A DNA stretch of 64,000 nucleotides from Flexivirga caeni (GTDB lineage: Bacteria > Actinomycetota > Actinomycetes > Actinomycetales > Dermatophilaceae), in contig NZ_RJJQ01000012.1 of the NCBI RefSeq assembly GCF_003724155.1, forward strand, positions 124,001-188,000, given 5' to 3'. Positions 50,554 to 59,116 of the stretch are shown here, in pieces. The position numbers and the translations under genes are program-made. The notes beneath the pieces are model-generated. The model was not told the DNA's origin, made no database searches, and saw nothing but the letters and a program-made list of their open reading frames with translations. Positions within the stretch are counted from its first letter, which is position 1. Every line of letters starts with the position of its first letter.

Positions 50554-51444
50554 TCACGCTTTGGTCCGACTCGAGACCATCTGACGGGCCGCCTTCAGCC
50601 GGTCGAGACCGTCCTTGCCCGCCGCTCGGACTATGGCGGCTCGCACACCCCCACGCGCAGCGTCGCGTGCCTCCCGCAGCGGGCGGCTCAGAATCCTGTC
50701 GGTGAAGAGTTCGGTCCGGCTCGGTGTCACGAATCGTTCGTCGAGCGCTCGGAGTTCCTCGCGATACGACGCCGGGTCGACCAGTTGTCCACGCACCCTA
50801 TTGCTCACATTGCGGCCGTGCACCACCTGCACCCAGCCCGGACGCCCGGCCAACAGCTGCACAGGCATGTGCTCGCCCAGGCGATTGTGCCAGTCCGCCC
50901 AGCACGTGACAGAGCCCTCGATCGGTTCTCGCACGGCGCAGAATGCATTGACCGGATCGTGTCGTAGATGGACCCGGCCGTTGGAAACGATCAAGCCATT
51001 TGCCACATAAATGGCACGGCGGCCAGGTGTCTTGGCCGCGTCCCGCAAACGTGAGATGAAGTCAGGTGCCAGCGCGTCGTCGTTATCCAGGTTGGCAGTC
51101 AGCATTGACTCGAACGTCGCGCCGATCGCTTGCTGAGCGTCACGAAGAACCTCGGGATCTGCGAACACCTGCTCCCGCAGGATCGGGGTGAGCAGGCCTT
51201 CCTGGGCGTAGCGGCTCATGATGTCCAGCAGCCACCGCGGGCTTTCTGGATCGAGATATACAAGCCAGGCGTCGGCGGGATCAACCTGTGTCCGGACGCT
51301 GGGCACTGTGTAACGCTCGAAGAGTTTGATCCGTTCTTCCAGCCAGCCGTTGCTGGCACGGATCACGCTCTCCGCGCCTTTGCTGGGCAAGTTGAATCGG
51401 GTCAGCAGCACGCAAGCGATACCGAGCTTCGGGGACGACATCAC
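50554..51444 (-). CDS. Putative rhamnosyltransferase-type glycosyltransferase
   Basis: This 296-residue cytoplasmic protein begins LGIACVLLTRFNLPSKGAES and carries TANLDNDDAL (residues about 118-127), a DxDD nucleotide-sugar metal motif, within the pattern of the 'putative rhamnosyl transferase' family (PF11316). PSVRTQVDPADAWLVYLDPE precedes it. dTDP-rhamnose as donor would fit with rfbA/rfbC nearby, but this is inference. The start is GTG 51444 or ATG 51441, overlapping the stop of the Wzz-like gene. Confidence 0.8.
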   Translation of the reverse strand: MMSSPKLGIACVLLTRFNLPSKGAESVIRASNGWLEERIKLFERYTVPSVRTQVDPADAWLVYLDPESPRWLLDIMSRYAQEGLLTPILREQVFADPEVLRDAQQAIGATFESMLTANLDNDDALAPDFISRLRDAAKTPGRRAIYVANGLIVSNGRVHLRHDPVNAFCAVREPIEGSVTCWADWHNRLGEHMPVQLLAGRPGWVQVVHGRNVSNRVRGQLVDPASYREELRALDERFVTPSRTELFTDRILSRPLREARDAARGGVRAAIVRAAGKDGLDRLKAARQMVSSRTKA

Positions 51445-52193
51445 GCTGCCACTGCCTGCCCGTGTCTATCCGTCTTCCGTGGACCTCGCCGCCATACGTC
51501 GACCCAGTAGACCAATGTCACGGTTCCCATCAGGCCGGCCAGGGCACTCGCTGCGAGCGCTCTGGTCTTGTACGGCAACTGGATCTCGGCAGTGGGCGCG
51601 CTTGGTGCAAATGTGAGTGTCATCCGGTTCGACGGTCGGACCCGGAAGCGGTCCTGCAGTTCGGTCAAGGAAGCATTGAGCTTGGCCATCTCGGCCTTCA
51701 GGTCGGCCTGAGCACGGGCTGCGGTCGGCTCTACAACTTGAACGTCAATGATCGGAGCTGGTACCGAAGTTACCCATTGCCCGCCCACGTTGCGAACCTG
51801 CGCCTGGACCGCTGACGTCTCGCCGTCACCGTAGAGAGTCGCGTCCGGTGAGGCAGCACGGACGACGGGTTGCCCGCGATTCGCGAGAATGGCCAGAGCG
51901 GCCGCGGTTGCAATTGGGTCCGCGCTGCCCGCAGCCAGTCCGTTGCTCGTGGACGTGCCACCCGAGCGGTCGCTACCTGAGGACGAGGATGATTCGTCGC
52001 CGCTCTTCCGGCTGTCTGCCGTGGCTTGCTCGTACACGGCGGCGGGCGTGACCAGTGTCGCGCTGAAGGCGCCCCAATAAACCGTCACACTTTCCTTGAG
52101 CACGTAGCCCATACCTGCCACCGTCAACGCGAGGCCAATCAGCGCGGCCAGCCACTGCCGGCGAACCCGACCAAGAATCTCCTGTAGGACCAC
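51441..52193 (-). CDS. Wzz-like polysaccharide chain-length protein (no kinase domain)
   Basis: This 250-residue protein has membrane helices at both ends (LAALIGLALTVAGMGYVL near 15-32; ALAASALAGLMGTVTLVYWV near 213-232) with an extracytoplasmic part between, rich in Ser/Gly around residues 65-90. There is no Walker motif. Layout matches Wzz/chain-length determinants or the adaptor half of bacterial Tyr-kinase systems. The GTG start at 52193 is tentative. It is divergent from a second Wzz-like gene 203 bases away. Confidence 0.75.
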   Translation of the reverse strand: MVLQEILGRVRRQWLAALIGLALTVAGMGYVLKESVTVYWGAFSATLVTPAAVYEQATADSRKSGDESSSSSGSDRSGGTSTSNGLAAGSADPIATAAALAILANRGQPVVRAASPDATLYGDGETSAVQAQVRNVGGQWVTSVPAPIIDVQVVEPTAARAQADLKAEMAKLNASLTELQDRFRVRPSNRMTLTFAPSAPTAEIQLPYKTRALAASALAGLMGTVTLVYWVDVWRRGPRKTDRHGQAVAA

Positions 52194-52396
52194 GCTGCGT
52201 GTTGTCCTCTCCCCTTGAACGTCGCGGCGTTCCAGGCGTGATCAGCTGAGACGACCGCCGCACGCCCTGACGCATGCTCACTGGTGCTACGGGTGCAACG
52301 GCCACCTGCCGCAGTCCCGTGACCGGCGAAAAGAATCATATGACACACTGTGGCGACGTTTCGATCGAGGGCTAAGCAGGGGGGGCGAAGAGGACC

Positions 52397-53071
52397 GTGA
52401 ACCTTCGGGATTTCATGGCGACCATCCGACGGCGCTGGCTGATCTCATGTTTCGCCGCCGTGGTTGCGGTGATTTGCGGGGGCGGGCTGTACGTCGTCGT
52501 GGGACCCAACTACTCGGCGTCATCGATCGTCACACTCATTCCGCCGGACAGCACCGTCACCTCTCAGCAGAAGTCTGGTGCGCAGTACGCGCCAGCCAAT
52601 CCACTGCTCTACCTCGGCAGTCTGACCCAGGCTCGAGATGTCCTGGTCGGTGCCCTCGGCTCCAGCGAGGTGAGCCAGGCCGTCCAAAAGGCCGCGCCGA
52701 GTGCCCAATTCGAGGCTGCCGCAGACGCGGTCTCGAGTGCGCCGTTGATCGACATCACGGTAACCGCCAAGAGCTCAACACAAGCGCTCGCCGGCCTGAA
52801 GGCTGCGGATGCTCAAGTGCCGGGCACTCTGACCGCGGTTCAGGGCAATCTCTCGGTTGAGGCTAGCTCACGGATCACCTCCATGGTGATCTCAGCCGAT
52901 GATAAGGCGAAGCCGGTGAAGAAGAAGGCGATCCAAGATGCAGGGATCGGGGGCGTCGGCATCCTGGTCGTGTTGCTGATCGTCATCGCCATCGTTGATT
53001 CGGCCACCCACCGCACGAGCCGTTCCGGTCAATCCGACAGTTCGGATGCTGCGTCCGACACCCAACCCTGA
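52397..53071 (+). CDS. Second Wzz-like polysaccharide chain-length protein
   Basis: This 224-residue protein begins MNLRDFMATIRRRWLISCFA, the usual Wzz N-terminus, with a helix near residues 16-35. An outer domain (YSASSIVTLIPPDSTVTSQQ) follows, and a second helix is GGVGILVVLLIVIAIVD near 183-200. A short Ser/Asp-rich tail follows, with no kinase. GTG 52397. It is two bases from the polymerase gene, so they are co-transcribed and probably work together on polymer length. Confidence 0.82.
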   Translation: MNLRDFMATIRRRWLISCFAAVVAVICGGGLYVVVGPNYSASSIVTLIPPDSTVTSQQKSGAQYAPANPLLYLGSLTQARDVLVGALGSSEVSQAVQKAAPSAQFEAAADAVSSAPLIDITVTAKSSTQALAGLKAADAQVPGTLTAVQGNLSVEASSRITSMVISADDKAKPVKKKAIQDAGIGGVGILVVLLIVIAIVDSATHRTSRSGQSDSSDAASDTQP

Positions 53072-53073
53072 GT

Positions 53074-54408
53074 ATGGCCAGCACGGCGGAAACCGACGTC
53101 GCTCCCGCGCGTCATTCCACGCTGCCTGCGTCATCGGTGCTGTCCGCGTACTTTGCCTTCCTGATGGTGCTACCCGCGCGCCTGATTATCGGTTCCCTAG
53201 GCTCCATGGGTGCCCCGGCCACCCTACTCTCAACGGTGCTCTTCGCCTGGTGGGTCTGGGACCAGGCTCACCGCAGTCGTCGTGCCGCCGGCACCTGGTT
53301 GCGGCGTATCACCCTCGCCTTCCTTTTGGTGATGCTGCTGGTCTACGCACATGCCATGACGCTTCCGCTGCCCGGTCCTGAAATCAGCCCGGCCGACAGC
53401 GGCATGTTGAAGATCCTGGCGATGTGCGGGCTGATCCTCACAGCGTGTGATGGCATCGACTCGGTCTCGGACTGGCGACGACTGCTCGAGCGGATGGCTT
53501 TGGGTGGTTCACTGGTCGGCATTCTGGGCTTGCTCCAATTCGCCACGGGCCAGCTGCTGGTGGACAAGATCAGTGTGCCTGGTCTATCGGTCTCCTCCGC
53601 AGCCCAGGCGATCACTCGGGGGGCCTTCCTGCGGCCTTCAGGGACGTCTACCCACCCGATCGAATACGGCGCGGTGATCGGGATGCTCATCCCGCTCAGC
53701 GCCAATCTCGCGATCACCGCGACGAAACGCAAGACGTGGCGATGGATCCAGCTCACCGTGATGGTCTGCGTGGTCGGGGTCACATTGTCGCGTACTGCTC
53801 TCATCTGTGGCGCGTTGAGTCTGCTGATCGTGGTGCCCTCGTGGCCACGCACAGCCCGCCGGAACGCCGCAATCGGGGGAATCATCCTCATTGCGATTGG
53901 CTGGGTTGCCGTGCCAGGTCTGGTTGGAACCGTCAGGGGCTTGTTCACGGATCTCTCGGGCAACACAAGCGTGGAATCGAGGACCAACAGCTATGGAGTC
54001 GCGTTCCGATTTATTGGGCATCACGTGCTGCTGGGCCGGGGCTACGGCACCTTCCTACCTCAATACTGGATCCTGGACAACCTCTACCTGACGTTCGCCA
54101 TCGAGACGGGGCTGGTTGGTCTGGCGGCCTTGTTGTGCCTGCTGTACTGTGGTGCGCGATCAGCCTACCGCGCCTCCCGGATGTTCGCCGATCAGGAGGA
54201 CGCAATGCTCGCGAAGGCGCTGGTTGCCTCGGTTGTCTCCGGCGGTCTGTCCTTGGCCTTCTTTGACGGGTTTTCGTTTCCTCAGTCGGCCGGATGTCTC
54301 TATCTGGCAATCGGCTTGAGCGGAGCGGCAGTTCGCCTTGCCGCGAGATCATCGGCTCCACGACTTGCCGACGGCTGGCATGGAAGTCGGGGGGAGTCGG
54401 GTTCATGA
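53074..54408 (+). CDS. O-antigen ligase / Wzy-type polysaccharide polymerase
   Basis: This 444-residue membrane protein has about ten to eleven helices and the large loop of the Wzy/WaaL family between late helices. The conserved block GVTLSRTALICGALSLLIV followed by SNTSVESRTNSYGVAF-like sequence and LGRGYGTFLPQYWILDNLYL is typical (R-x3-W/Y and GxG-x-N/D-L patterns). Expected to polymerise lipid-linked repeat units on the outer face. ATG 53074. Its stop overlaps the start of the next hydrolase (ATGA). Confidence 0.88.
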   Translation: MASTAETDVAPARHSTLPASSVLSAYFAFLMVLPARLIIGSLGSMGAPATLLSTVLFAWWVWDQAHRSRRAAGTWLRRITLAFLLVMLLVYAHAMTLPLPGPEISPADSGMLKILAMCGLILTACDGIDSVSDWRRLLERMALGGSLVGILGLLQFATGQLLVDKISVPGLSVSSAAQAITRGAFLRPSGTSTHPIEYGAVIGMLIPLSANLAITATKRKTWRWIQLTVMVCVVGVTLSRTALICGALSLLIVVPSWPRTARRNAAIGGIILIAIGWVAVPGLVGTVRGLFTDLSGNTSVESRTNSYGVAFRFIGHHVLLGRGYGTFLPQYWILDNLYLTFAIETGLVGLAALLCLLYCGARSAYRASRMFADQEDAMLAKALVASVVSGGLSLAFFDGFSFPQSAGCLYLAIGLSGAAVRLAARSSAPRLADGWHGSRGESGS

Positions 54409-56114
54409 CTGCGCACACGCTGTGCGATAGTCCGGGAATGGCAGCAGTCCGTCACACATGGATAACGGGGGGAAGCACTCCGTTGCTGGCGCATGTATAT
54501 CTGCCTGCGAGCGGTACTGCCACCAGCGTGGTGGTCATCGCAAATAGCCTGGCGAGAGAACACGTGGTCGCGACGCGAACTCTGCAGATCCTGGCCTTCG
54601 CCCTCGCCGACGCAGGTCATGCAGTCGTCCGCTTCGGATGGCCGGGGGAGGCCGGCAGTGGAGATCGGGAGCCGGGTGGCAAGCTGGTCCAGGAGCTTTT
54701 CGCGGCTCTCGACGCCGTCGCCGACTTCGCACACGGGTTGTCGCCGGACGCACCCGTGGACATTGTCGGACTGCGGCTCGGCGCATTGGTCACCGAGGCA
54801 TGGACACGCTCCCGCGCCGGCGGCGTCGACCGTCAGATCCTCTGGGACCCGCCTGCCAGTGGCAGGCAGTGGTTGCGGGGTGCATCGACCATGTATCGCC
54901 TGACCACCGAAAGCACAGACCCGCTCAAAGTCATTGATCCGCCAGCTGGAGGGTTTCAGACTCCGGGTCGCCTTTTTGGGGCCGCCGAGGCTGGCGAGCT
55001 GGCCGAGTTGCGGTATGCACCACTGTATCCCGATACGAGCGTGCGGACTCAAGTGTTGGTGCGCCCAGGTGCCCGCCGCGCGGGCTCCGGTATGCGCCCG
55101 GCCAACGTCGAGGTGATCGAAGTCAGCGGGCAGGAGAACTTCATCGACCAGTCGCCGGCGCTGGCGCAGACTCCGTGGGCAACGATCGAGTTGATTCGGG
55201 ACAGTCTCGACCGCGCGGTCAGCCATCCGCTTGCCGATTTTTTGCCGGTTGACGAGGCCGTGGTCGCTCATCTCGACGTCGACGGGGTCTCACGTCCGGT
55301 GACCGAGGCGATTGTCGAGATCGACGGTAAGTACGGCGTCCTCACCACGTCCAACGTGCCGGTCGAGCGCACCGCGATGACCTTTCCCGGAGGTTTGGAA
55401 CCGGACGACGGTCCTGGCGGATTATGGATGACGTTGGCCCGGCAACTCGCGCCGAGCGGTGTCGCGACTCTACGCCTGGACCTGACCAGCCATGGCGAAT
55501 CCGTCACGTACGTGACGGTCAAGGAACCACCAGAGGGACATTTGGCTTCCCACATTGATGACGCCGAGGCGGGATTCGATTGGCTGGTGCAGCGTTTCGG
55601 GCGCGGGCCATGCCTTGTCGGATTGTGCGTCGGCGCCTGGGTGGCGGCACACCTAGCTCAACGGCGTCGAACGCCGTTGCTCGTCCTGGTCAATCAGGTG
55701 GTCTGGTTCAACAATCTGACGAGCCTGCCGGCATGGATTTCGCGCCAGGAGAATGTCGCCGATTCGGGTACTCCCAAAGAGTTGGAGGCGAGTGGGGTTA
55801 AGCAACTACTCAAGGAGCGCGCCCCGTATATGGTCTGGCTGGTGCTCGCTCGCCGGAACAAGGCGAACGCACCCGAGCCGCTGCTTCGTCGGGTCGGAGC
55901 GTGCGGCACTCGCATACGGGTGCTCCTGTCCGGGCGAGACGAGCGCTCGTGGCTGGGGCAACGCGGAGCATGCGCAGAGCGCCGGATGAGGCGCGCCGGA
56001 ATCGACCTTGAGGTAGTCGTGGATCCTTGGCTGGACCATTCCCTGTTCAATGAGGCGGGGCGACAGTCGGCCCTCCGCAGGATTATCCGGATGATCCTCC
56101 AGGGCCCGGAGTAA
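54405..56114 (+). CDS. Second tandem alpha/beta hydrolase, Cys nucleophile in second half
   Basis: This 569-residue protein has the same two-half design as the hydrolase at 42.8 kb, and low but clear similarity to it. In the first half the elbow reads GLRLGA (residues 122-127), with no Ser or Cys nucleophile. In the second half it is GLCVGAW with Cys408, then Asp512 (SGRDERS) and His545 (WLDHS). Loops LTSHGESV and FGWPGEAG match the GDS loops of the paralogue. It overlaps the polymerase gene by four bases, linking it to polymer assembly. ATG 54405; an ATG 11 codons later is an alternative. Confidence 0.82.
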   Translation: MTAHTLCDSPGMAAVRHTWITGGSTPLLAHVYLPASGTATSVVVIANSLAREHVVATRTLQILAFALADAGHAVVRFGWPGEAGSGDREPGGKLVQELFAALDAVADFAHGLSPDAPVDIVGLRLGALVTEAWTRSRAGGVDRQILWDPPASGRQWLRGASTMYRLTTESTDPLKVIDPPAGGFQTPGRLFGAAEAGELAELRYAPLYPDTSVRTQVLVRPGARRAGSGMRPANVEVIEVSGQENFIDQSPALAQTPWATIELIRDSLDRAVSHPLADFLPVDEAVVAHLDVDGVSRPVTEAIVEIDGKYGVLTTSNVPVERTAMTFPGGLEPDDGPGGLWMTLARQLAPSGVATLRLDLTSHGESVTYVTVKEPPEGHLASHIDDAEAGFDWLVQRFGRGPCLVGLCVGAWVAAHLAQRRRTPLLVLVNQVVWFNNLTSLPAWISRQENVADSGTPKELEASGVKQLLKERAPYMVWLVLARRNKANAPEPLLRRVGACGTRIRVLLSGRDERSWLGQRGACAERRMRRAGIDLEVVVDPWLDHSLFNEAGRQSALRRIIRMILQGPE

Positions 56115-56179
56115 GCAGTATCGGCCGATCCTGGGTTTTCACCGGGGCATGGCGCATCAACGTCCGGAGAAATTTGTTC

Positions 56180-57673
56180 ATGAGTGCAGCGATCCCGCCC
56201 GGGCATGAGCCGGTCATTGGTCCCGAGGACGCGGTCATCGACGCCGATACCTCGGGAGTCGCTCAAGGGGTTCGCTGGACCACGATTAGTGCCATCGTTC
56301 TACGCGCGAGCCAATTCTTGACCGGTGTCCTGGCAGCGCGGATAGTGGCTCCGAGCCAGTTCGGCGTATTTGCGGTCGCGCTGACCATTTACAGTGTCAT
56401 GCTCACGCTCAGCGATATGGGGGTCACCCAAGCGCTGGTCCGCGAGGTCCATCGGACCCGCCTGATCGCACCGACTGTCAACACCATCAACCTAGGCTTC
56501 GCAGTGGTAATGGCGGGGATTCTGGCGCTGTGCGCACATCCGCTGGCCAGCCTGTTGAACGAACCGTCGGCTACCCCCGCGCTTCAGGTGCTCTCGCTAA
56601 CCCTGGTGCTCGCGGCGCTAGGGTCGGTTCCGGCGCAGATCTTAACCAGAGACTACCGGCAGCGTCAGCGATTCATGTCGGACCTGTCAAACTTCATCGT
56701 CTCGTCCGGCTCACTGGTCTTACTGGCTCTCCACGGTGACGGTGCCATGGCACTCGCCTGGTCGCGATGCCTCGGGATGGCTGCGTCCGCGATCGTGCTG
56801 AATCTGGTCAATCGCGAGCGCTACGGCTATGGCTTTAATCGGACTGAGGCGGCTCGCCTGTTTCGCTTCGGATTGCCACTTGCTGGTGCGGGCGTCTTGA
56901 CCGTTGCGATCGGGGATGTCGACTCAATAGTGATCGCGCGCGTGCTCGGAGCCAACTCGCTCGGCCACTACAACCTGGCGTACACGGTCGCGGCCTGGCC
57001 GCTCGGCATCTTCACCTCCGTCCTCGCAACCATCACGGTCACGACCTTCGCACGAGCCCAGCAGGATCTTGGCCAGCTCCGAGAGCATGTGTCAGCAGCG
57101 GTATCGACGGCAGTCGGCCTGGCCTTCCCGATCTGTGCCGTTCTCGCTGCCCTGTCACCTGATCTGATTCACGTGGTCTACGGCGCTCGATGGTTGTCGG
57201 CCGCACCCGTGCTGACCATCTTGTCGGTCCTGACCGCAGTGCGGGTGGTCCAGCTGGTTCTCACTGACTTGCTGGTGGCGCTCGGGCACACAGCCAGTGT
57301 CCTGTGGGTCCAGATTGTCTGGCTTGGAGCGCTCGTCCCGGTCATGATCGGTGGGGTGGAGCTTGGCGGGATCAGGGGAGCGGGACTCGCGCACGTGACC
57401 GTCGCGCTGCTCGTCGTCGGTCCGGCCCTGCTGTTTGCTGTTCGGCGCAGGTCTGGTATCTCAGCTGGGTGGTTCTCCCGTCTACTGCTGGCGCCGACGG
57501 TGGGTGCCGCCGCCGCATTCCTGGCGGCTGAGGGGGTGTCACGCGTACTGTCTGGAGCATTGCTGACTTTGTTTGTCGGTGGCGCGGCCGGTGTCGTGGT
57601 GTATGTGCTGGTGTGCTGGCGCTGGCTGCGTGCGCAGGCCTCGACGATCCGGGACCGATACACCCGCTCGTGA
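56180..57673 (+). CDS. Polysaccharide flippase (Wzx/MOP superfamily)
   Basis: This 497-residue membrane protein has about 12-14 helices. The N-terminal block TISAIVLRASQFLTGVLAAR, PSQFGVFAVALTIYSVMLT and DMGVTQALVREV is the standard pattern of lipopolysaccharide/oligosaccharide flippases. It should move the lipid-linked repeat unit across the membrane for the neighbouring Wzy protein. ATG 56180 has CGGAGA about 9 bases upstream; a TTG two codons earlier is less likely. The stop lies 12 bases from the convergent glycosyltransferase stop. Confidence 0.92.
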   Translation: MSAAIPPGHEPVIGPEDAVIDADTSGVAQGVRWTTISAIVLRASQFLTGVLAARIVAPSQFGVFAVALTIYSVMLTLSDMGVTQALVREVHRTRLIAPTVNTINLGFAVVMAGILALCAHPLASLLNEPSATPALQVLSLTLVLAALGSVPAQILTRDYRQRQRFMSDLSNFIVSSGSLVLLALHGDGAMALAWSRCLGMAASAIVLNLVNRERYGYGFNRTEAARLFRFGLPLAGAGVLTVAIGDVDSIVIARVLGANSLGHYNLAYTVAAWPLGIFTSVLATITVTTFARAQQDLGQLREHVSAAVSTAVGLAFPICAVLAALSPDLIHVVYGARWLSAAPVLTILSVLTAVRVVQLVLTDLLVALGHTASVLWVQIVWLGALVPVMIGGVELGGIRGAGLAHVTVALLVVGPALLFAVRRRSGISAGWFSRLLLAPTVGAAAAFLAAEGVSRVLSGALLTLFVGGAAGVVVYVLVCWRWLRAQASTIRDRYTRS

Positions 57674-57685
57674 CGGACTTTACTG

Positions 57686-58954
57686 CTACGCACCAGCGAC
57701 TTGATCGACTGACGCTTCGCGGACCAAATTCTCGATGCAGTCGACTACTTGGTGTCCCACGCTAGCCCAGGACTTCGTAGCAACGCTTGCCGAGGCAGAC
57801 CCGATCATTGCCTGCTTAGCATCATCACTCCGGCCGACTAATCCCCTTAATGCCATGACTAATTCATGGGGGGTCTGACCTGCGTATTCGACAAATTCAT
57901 TGGCCAGCACCATGCGATTATGGTCGGCATCATTCACCACGGGGATGCAGCCGGACGCGAGCATCTCATACGGGACCAACGAGACGTTTGTCGCAGAGAG
58001 AACCAGCCCGGCGACACAGGAGTTGTATAGTTCATTGAGGCCCGCAGGGTCGAGCATTCCATGCTGGATGATGGGAAATCCAGGATCTGGAACCAATTCT
58101 CCGTAGAAGTGAATCGGAATAGACGGCTCCTCGGCGTGAAAGAGTTGGATCGCGGCCATCGAAAGTTCGTGCATTCTTCTAGGGGTGCTCGGCCGACAGT
58201 AATAGCAGATCCCTGAGCGGTCAGCAGCATGTGCAAAAGCCTGGTAGTGGGCAAGGTCGCAACCGAAGTCGAAGGATGTTGCAGTCATTCCATAGTTGTT
58301 GCGTAGTATGGACGCGATCCACGGTCCAGCGGTGATCCCTTTGAATCCGAACCTGTAGGTCGCCTCAGCAAGCGCGTATTCGCTTCCGGCAGGATAGAAA
58401 GATGGCTCGAAATCTTGCACCAAATAGCATCGGACCCCCCTGGAACCTTGCCCGAGTATTGCCCAGGCGCTCTGCCAGCTACTGGCAATGATGGCGTGTG
58501 AGTCCTCGATGCCGTCCCGAAAATCGCGGATCGTCACCTTCAAGGAAGGCCATCCAAGGCGAATTTTCGCGATATGGCGAGATAGCTCACCTTCGTGATG
58601 GTCGAGCAAATACACGGTGCAGGCATGGCCCGCGTCGATCGCAGCCTGCACCATCCGGAAGAGCGTGGTGTGACCGCCAGAGCCCGGCGTTGGCGGGTAA
58701 CAGACCCACGCGATGCGGAGAGGCTCTTGCCCGTCCCAGGGCAACGCGTCGGGAAATCTCCAGCCAGTGGCAGCGCACTCTGCTGCACTCGCGAATGACT
58801 CGTCGGTGACCTCAAGGCCGACGGAGCCCAGTGGGGTGAGCTTTGCCGACAGTCGCCGCCGACCCCGCCATGCGAGCCCGGACAGACCCTCCTTCTCCAA
58901 TAGGCGCCGTGCCTGCCGGGTTCGCGCGACGATTTCGACAAAGCTCCGTTGCAA
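57686..58954 (-). CDS. Glycosyltransferase, WsaF-like GT4 family
   Basis: This 422-residue cytoplasmic enzyme has an N-terminal Rossmann half (RIAWVCYPPTPGSGGHTTLF) and a C-terminal half with the nucleotide-sugar site (SLVPYEMLASGCIPVVNDAD, the E-x7-E-like region of GT4). CYLVQDFEPSFYPAGSEYAL is a strong marker of the WsaF rhamnosyltransferase group. The gene uses more AT-rich codons than its neighbours, suggesting separate acquisition. The start is tentatively TTG 58954, right after AGGAAG, which is an unusually short spacing. Confidence 0.87.
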   Translation of the reverse strand: MQRSFVEIVARTRQARRLLEKEGLSGLAWRGRRRLSAKLTPLGSVGLEVTDESFASAAECAATGWRFPDALPWDGQEPLRIAWVCYPPTPGSGGHTTLFRMVQAAIDAGHACTVYLLDHHEGELSRHIAKIRLGWPSLKVTIRDFRDGIEDSHAIIASSWQSAWAILGQGSRGVRCYLVQDFEPSFYPAGSEYALAEATYRFGFKGITAGPWIASILRNNYGMTATSFDFGCDLAHYQAFAHAADRSGICYYCRPSTPRRMHELSMAAIQLFHAEEPSIPIHFYGELVPDPGFPIIQHGMLDPAGLNELYNSCVAGLVLSATNVSLVPYEMLASGCIPVVNDADHNRMVLANEFVEYAGQTPHELVMALRGLVGRSDDAKQAMIGSASASVATKSWASVGHQVVDCIENLVREASVDQVAGA

Positions 58955-59116
58955 CTTCCTGGGTCCTTACTCTTGTCCCGCATCCATGTGACTGTGCGCA
59001 CATGGTGAGCCCAGCGTGCTGGCACCGTCCTGCTGGTCCCGGACGAGCGCGCTCCTGAACGATCGGGCACGATGAAATTCAAGTGACATCGAAAATATCC
59101 GCTCAGGGCGGGCCGG

